This document shows, piece by piece, positions 59,287 through 64,000 of a stretch of DNA of 64,000 nucleotides. The first letter of the stretch is position 1. Every line of letters begins with the position of its first letter. A model generated the notes under the pieces. It made no database searches and was not told the origin of the DNA. It saw only the letters and a program-made list of their open reading frames with translations. This DNA comes from Hydnum rufescens UP504. Taxonomy: Eukaryota; Basidiomycota; Agaricomycetes; Cantharellales; Hydnaceae. Location: assembly GCA_014904985.1 (NCBI GenBank), contig MU129110.1, forward strand, positions 1-64,000. Direction: 5' to 3'. A program made the position numbers and the translations under genes.

Positions 59287-59829
59287 GTGGTATTGATCAT
59301 CATTAGACAAGGGAGAGTCAATAGTCCTATAAAGAGAAGAGGAGAAGTCCAGCCATTCTAAGCACTGGCTTCAAATGGGAGGGCTGTGAATGAGGCTAAG
59401 CACTAGCTTTGCCTTGGACTTGGGAGAAGCAGAAGGAAGGAGGATATTGGGAGGGGAAGTGGGAGCAGCTGACCAAAGGGGCTCAGCTACTATCTAAGGG
59501 CAGAAGGGGGGGTTAGCTAGTACACTAGATGTATGTACTTACTTTTCAGAGTCACACTCATATGTGACTCTCCCTTATCCATCTCTACTCTGTGCTCTGT
59601 GGCAATGGATCATGGGTGCTTGGTGTGGCTGAGTCATTACACAACTTGATTGTGCAGTTGGGGTGTGACTGTGTGGGTTTCATGGTTCTCATGAGTGTGA
59701 AGAGGTCTGGGTAGGCTATTGCACAGGGTCCCCATGGGGGAATTCAGGACCTCCCACCCTGCAGGGCTGAAAACCTTCCCCTGTGACTCATGGGGGTGGG
59801 GGCCATGGGATACATAACAGGGTTGAAAA
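59287..59829. other. Spacer between MULE and hairpin element
   Basis: No gene seen. A 76-codon minus-strand frame (59637-59867) is chance sequence overlapping the hairpin arm. Purine-rich stretches at 59330-59510. Confidence 0.4.
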
Positions 59830-60260
59830 CCCCCCCCCCCCACGAGTGTTATCACCCCCTCTGTCAAGCATTACTTGAGGCAGTGCAGGGGCGGAATTTC
59901 TGGCATGTGGGGTGGTGCTGAGGATCATCCACCCTTAATTGCCGTGCAGCAAAATGCTGAGTCAACCCGCAGTATATAATCAACTTAAATTAAAGATACC
60001 ATGTAGCCTGAAATAATGGAAACAAAATCTGATTAAGCTGGGCTTCTGCCTCCTGTGGTGAACCAGAAGGACTTACTGGTTCATCACAGGAGGCAGAGAT
60101 TTTTTATTATTTCGGGTCACATGATATCTTTGTTAATACTGCGGGTTGACTCAGCATTTTGTTGCATGGATGGGTGGTCTCCAGCACCACCCAAAAATTC
60201 CGCCCCTTCACTGCCTCAAATAACACTCAACAGAGGGGGTGATAACACCTGGGGGGGTGG
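59830..60260. mobile_element. Hairpin MITE, about 430 bp inverted repeat
   Basis: The outer ends carry a poly-C/poly-G tract and GTGTTATCACCCCCTCTGT (59846 on) against its complement AGAGGGGGTGATAACACC (60232-60249). Arms continue with GAGGCAGTGCAGGGGCGGAA / TTCCGCCCCTTCACTGCCTC and meet at a tight stem GCCTCCTGTGGTGAACCAG (60048-60066) and CTGGTTCATCACAGGAGGC (60076-60094) with a 9-base loop. No coding capacity. Classified as a miniature inverted-repeat or foldback element by structure alone. Confidence 0.8.
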
Positions 60261-60359
60261 CAAATAGAATTATCCACACTATTACGAAAATTTCCGGGAC
60301 TGCAGAAGCAAATTGACCACATGCCTACTTCCAGGGGGAGCAGCAGCATCCCTTCTTCA

Positions 60360-62118
60360 AGCACGTTGTTGATGTCTGCGATGAGTACCAGCCCTGCTGT
60401 TTTGAGCGGGGGGGGGTAATCTTGCTTCATCAAGTTCAAATCCGAATCGCGAGTTGGAGCCTGGCTCTGTCACAAGCGGAGAGGGCGCACTCATTCCCTC
60501 AAGTTTGCAGATTGATGTTCTCAATAGGAAGACGTGTCTGGAATCTGATGACCAGATGCCACTTCCAATGTCGATGGATCTTCTAGGTTTTCCCTCTCCC
60601 AGTGACTGGAAAGTGGCCAACCAAAAAGTGCAAGAGAGGATCGGTATGTCTGTTTACTCTGCTGAAGAGAAGAATTGAACTAAGGGCTTTACGCATCATC
60701 TAGATTCCTCAAATGTTGTGAATATATACAACATTCTGGAATGGTTGGTGGTATACACCAACTCGTTGCGAAATTTTCAGTTCTTAGGTCACTGGCATGG
60801 CCCTGATGACATTTACAACGTGGCTGGACACTTGCCTAAGCATTCGAGCCGGCCCCCGCCCTTGATTTCCCCCACAGACTTCACTATTGTTCCCCATACG
60901 TTTAACCAATTTCAGCCTTGGTATGCCTATATCAGGTGCTTGAAGTCCAATCCCCCCTTCGTCAGTGACTCTGTCTACGATAGAGTCAATGGCGTAAGGC
61001 GCCTCTCATATCCTTATTACAACAAGTGCTGGAAATTCTTCCAAACATCTGAGGCGCTGTACAAGGGGTGGCTGGAAGTTGCTCGGGATTGGCTGGGGAA
61101 CGAGTCACAATGGCCAAAAGCACCAGTTGCGCCAGCTACATCGTCACTATGCGATGAACTTGAAGATATCCAACACAAGAACAAGGACGTACTCCACGTC
61201 AATGGCCCTATCATCACTGCCTATGAATTCAATGGCTATGCCAGCTACCTGATGTTTTGTTGCATTGACAAGCTTGTGGAAACATTCAAGGCCGACGCCC
61301 CTGTCTTCTGCTTCGACGACAGAATTATTGGTGCTGTGTTTGGGAACTCTGTTGGCGACAAGGAGACAGTTTGGCATGAGGAGCTTGAACGACAAGGCAT
61401 TCCAATTTGGATCGTGCAGGAATTGAGGAGTCGCTGGGATACATTTCGTGACAGACATAGCCCAAATGATGTTTTGTTGGCTCCCTCTCATGTTGCAGAA
61501 GCAAGGAAGAATCCTCATGATTTGCATCATCGGCATCTTCGTTTGGAAATACCACTTCTTCATGTATGGCATCTGACACCTTGGCATACCATGAGCCCCA
61601 ACCAATACATTATGGGAGACAATGCAACTCTGGAGGGTCTATTCCTTAAAAAGGTTCAGACTGTAACTACTGGGTTATTCAAGTATCGCATGACCAGGTC
61701 CCATCTGGATGATTTGGTTAACGCACTTCATGAATCAGGATCCTTGCCTCCTGCCTTCCTTAAACCTCTCAACCCCCCCAACCCAGAGGTCAATCCATCC
61801 AATCCTGAGGTCGAGTTGAGGATTTGGGATGGATTCGATGAAGATGAAGGTGAAGATGGAGATGACGATTATGATACGATGTCCTTAGTCGACGATACGT
61901 TGCAGCAGGGTGTGCTTGAAGTGGATGATGACTTCCAGGCACGTGTGGACCAGGAAAATAGCAGGAAGGTGGAACAGGCAAAAGAGGAAGAAGAAGGCCA
62001 AATGCTTGTCGCTGCTGCGTATAGTGGAGACTTTAGGGCTATTGAAACCATCAAGCAGATTCTCAGGAATGCTACAGGCAAGAGGGTCGGCAAATCACAC
62101 AGAGGGAAGCCGCCATGA
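60360..62118 (+). CDS. Expanded mushroom gene family protein, acidic C-terminus
   Basis: An open frame from before 60718 to the stop at 62118. There is no ATG at 60718 (GTG), so the start is upstream; an exon with LEPGSVTSGEGALIPSSLQI and GFPSPSDWKVANQKVQERIG (about 60400-60678) probably belongs to it or to a neighbouring copy. Core phrases: HWHGPDDIYNVAGHLPKHSS, FTIVPHTFNQFQPWYAYIRC, YPYYNKCWKFFQTSEALYKG, NGPIITAYEFNGYASYLMFC, FDDRIIGAVFGNSVGDKETV and LFKYRMTRSHLDDLVNALHE; then an acidic tract (DEDEGEDGDDDYDTMSLVDD). I associate these phrases with a very large family of unknown function in some mushroom genomes, possibly spread with transposons; that is recall, not a search result. Not a known enzyme. 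Confidence 0.6.
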
Positions 62119-64000
62119 AGTTATCTCGAGATTTACCTCGATAAGCATTGGGATCCTTACTGTGCTCAGAGACTGACTGGTCAACGACGAAGAGGCTTGG
62201 CATATGGCCAACAGGTTTGCTTACCTCGACAACTTTTCTTCCCCCCATCATCCTCACCATCATCAGTTCCTGAGCCTCCTGCCCCTACCCCTGCCGATCT
62301 CCCTGTTTCCGTCATGCCTTCTGATGCTGTCGTTTCTTCGCCTGCCCCTGTCATACCTCCCGCCCCTTCCTCGCCTGCCCCCGCTGTGCCTGCGTGTCCT
62401 ACCCCCGTTGTGCCTCCTGCCCCCGCCATGCCTGTGCCTCCTGCTCCTGCTGTGCCTCCTGCTCCTGCTGTGCCTCCTGCTCCCGCTGTGCCTCCTGCTC
62501 CTGCTGTGCCTCCTGCTCCTGCTGTGCCTGCCCCGCTGTGCCTCCTGCCCTCGCTGTGCCTCCTGCTCCTACCATGCCCCCCACCATATCTCCAACTCCC
62601 TCTCGCCATCACAATGATGATGATGATGATCTTGTGAGTTTGAGACCCGGATCGGACGAGGAGAGAGATTTACTGGACACCGTTCATCATTTTAACCAAC
62701 TGACTGTAACCCCAGCGGTGGGAAACTCGGTTGGTCCATCGCAGAGACAACGCAATGATGAAGTGCTGGCTGTCTTGAGGGGAATGGAATGGCTGGCTCT
62801 CAACCCTCAATCCACCCATCCCAGGGAGGCCCATTCATCTTGGGATCAAAGGCCCCAGAAGTCACAACAAGGGCCCAGGGAACATGAATGCGAGTCTCAG
62901 GTCAGGCACGAAAAGGTGCAGGGTCAGGAGGGCGAACGTTCGTATGAAGACGAACGCCACAACCATGAACAGGACAATGAACGCCACTGCCGTGAATTGG
63001 AAAACGAACACTGTCATCGTGAATGGGAAGATGAACGCCATCGTCGCGAATTGGAAGTCAGACGTCATCATCATGAATGGGAAGATGAGCAGCGTCCCGT
63101 GAACATGAAGGTGAATGGCGTCATCGTGAAGGTGGTGATCTATGGCGTCATCGCAAACATGAGCCCATCCATGAGCTTGGTTGGGGGTCTGGACACGAAA
63201 GGGAGCAGTCTCTGCATGGTCGGTTAGATTCTGTGTGCAGCATGGGTTCGTCGGGAATGGGCTTTCCGCAGGGCAGACACTTTTCCAATGATGGGAAAGG
63301 GAACACCCGCTATGTGTGGCACCACGATGCTGGGAGCCACTCTTATTCTGCTGGCAGAGATGGGAAGGCTGGGCCAAGTAAATATGCGGAACATGCAGAG
63401 CCTATGGGATGGGCTGCAACGAACATTGCTGGACCCAGTAGCTATTCCCAACAGGCCCCCTCCAGGAAACTTCCTACTGCCCCGCGCTCCATGGATCCCC
63501 CCCTCCCTGCCCCTCCCGTCGTTCCCACCACTATGGTACCACAATGTGGTGCTATGCCATTGAAGTCTTGGTATTGCATCGATATCAGTCCAATCCCTGA
63601 GAAGCACGACCGGGACCCTCAAAGATGCACGGACATCAGGTGGGTGCTCAAGCTGCGACAATGGGATTGCCTTGCTGCTCGCAAGAGCAAGCCCAGTCGT
63701 CATAAGGGTGCCCCATACCATATGTTTCTCATGTTCAAATCTCTGGCCAGGCGAGATGCTTGTCAAGCACATCTTTGGGGGACTCAGGAAGCCAACGAAT
63801 TGACATCTGTGGAGACGATGGTCTGGGAGCAGCCCATCCAGAATTTTATGGGCCTAGTGGATGTGTACTACATTGATCAAGTGTATGCGCATGCACGGTC
63901 AGAAATTGAATTGAAGGAACTTCTCGATGTCGGCCCTCCCCCCCTCGCTATGGCCAGCTCGCTTGGTGAATTATTCCTTGACTATCAAAGGCATCCCCCT
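62119..64000 (+). CDS. Continuation or second member of the same family: Pro/Ala repeat, charged repeat, C-terminal part (runs off window)
   Basis: A single chain can be followed from about 62170 to the window end. It has a Pro-rich region with VPPAPA repeats (to about 62560), an Asp run (HHNDDDDDLVSLRPGSDEER), LLDTVHHFNQLTVTPAVGNS, then a repeated His/Arg/Glu-rich region (HREWEDERHRRELE), then GNTRYVWHHDAGSHSYSAGR, WYCIDISPIPEKHDRDPQRC and an open C-terminal part still running at 64000. Two one-base losses are needed: in the CCCC run at 62531-62534 and the CCC run at 63095-63097. The usual gene in this family seems to be one long chain with the upstream part, but the connection across 62118 is not shown. 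Confidence 0.5.
62405..62530. repeat. 18 bp coding minisatellite (VPPAPA)
   Basis: About six tandem units of GTGCCTCCTGCTCCTGCT with third-position variation, encoding Val-Pro-Pro-Ala-Pro-Ala. The unit is a multiple of three, so length change keeps the frame. Confidence 0.85.
62935..63120. repeat. Degenerate tandem repeat encoding His/Arg/Glu-rich motifs
   Basis: Repeats of about 30-36 bp built on GAATGGGAAGATGAACGCCA and CGTGAATTGGAA variants, giving HREWEDERHRRELE-like protein repeats likely to form charged helices. Confidence 0.7.

Noticed and set aside
62204..62617. Leu/Cys-rich open frames over the VPPAPA region on both strands
   Set aside because: Shadow frames of the 18 bp repeat; any frame through such a repeat stays open.

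Overview
The window is nuclear DNA of a filamentous basidiomycete, most likely an Agaricomycete. Nearly every real gene is split by 50-80 nt GT-AG introns. Recognisable products include a mushroom-type secreted tyrosinase, an N-terminal NLR/STAND-like remnant and a gene of a protein family I associate with large expansions in mushroom genomes. I cannot name the species from sequence alone.

Layout. 0-16.3 kb is repeat-rich: three degenerate copies (about 0.6-3.2, 8.1-12.1 and 13.0-16.3 kb) of a block holding a divergently arranged unknown gene and a DHA1/TPO-type MFS transporter, with a small secreted DUF3237-like gene (4.3-4.9 kb), a LINE 3' remnant (5.9-6.7 kb) and a 752 bp TIR element (6.7-7.5 kb) between them. 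16.9-41.8 kb is a normal gene-dense euchromatic block: a coiled-coil protein of unknown function, RMND1/Rmd1-like DUF155 protein, a Shewanella-like metallophosphatase, kynurenine/glutamine-type aminotransferase, an unknown conserved-looking protein, a small secreted protein with an in-frame stop, mitochondrial Lon protease, splicing factor CWC2, the CCCH protein TMA46/ZC3H15 and a CNNM/Mam3 CBS-domain transporter. 42.0-47.1 kb is a 5.1 kb copy of the same TIR element that carries about 4.6 kb of foreign DNA: the C-terminal half of a penta-EF-hand gene, an NLR-like remnant and a 1.1 kb near-perfect palindrome. 49.3-50.7 kb is an intact seven-exon tyrosinase. 51.0-59.3 kb is one Mutator-like element bounded by a perfect 11 bp target-site duplication; its transposase is split by later insertions of direct and tandem repeats. 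59.8-60.3 kb is a hairpin MITE, and 60.4-64.0 kb holds a long proline/acid-rich member of an expanded mushroom gene family that runs off the window.

How the genes relate. The housekeeping block mixes mitochondrial functions (RMND1-like, Lon), RNA and translation factors (CWC2, TMA46) and metabolism. Two pairs are head to head and probably share promoters: RMND1-like/metallophosphatase (93 bp) and Lon/CWC2 (141 bp). There is no operon-like logic.

A pattern to keep in mind: many conserved genes (RMND1, metallophosphatase, Lon, TMA46, the 60-64 kb family) read perfectly except for isolated one-base losses, often inside short homopolymers. Essential genes such as Lon are unlikely to be dead, so residual assembly indels are the simplest explanation. 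Exon coordinates below were read by eye from splice sites and reading frames; they are not backed by RNA data or database searches.
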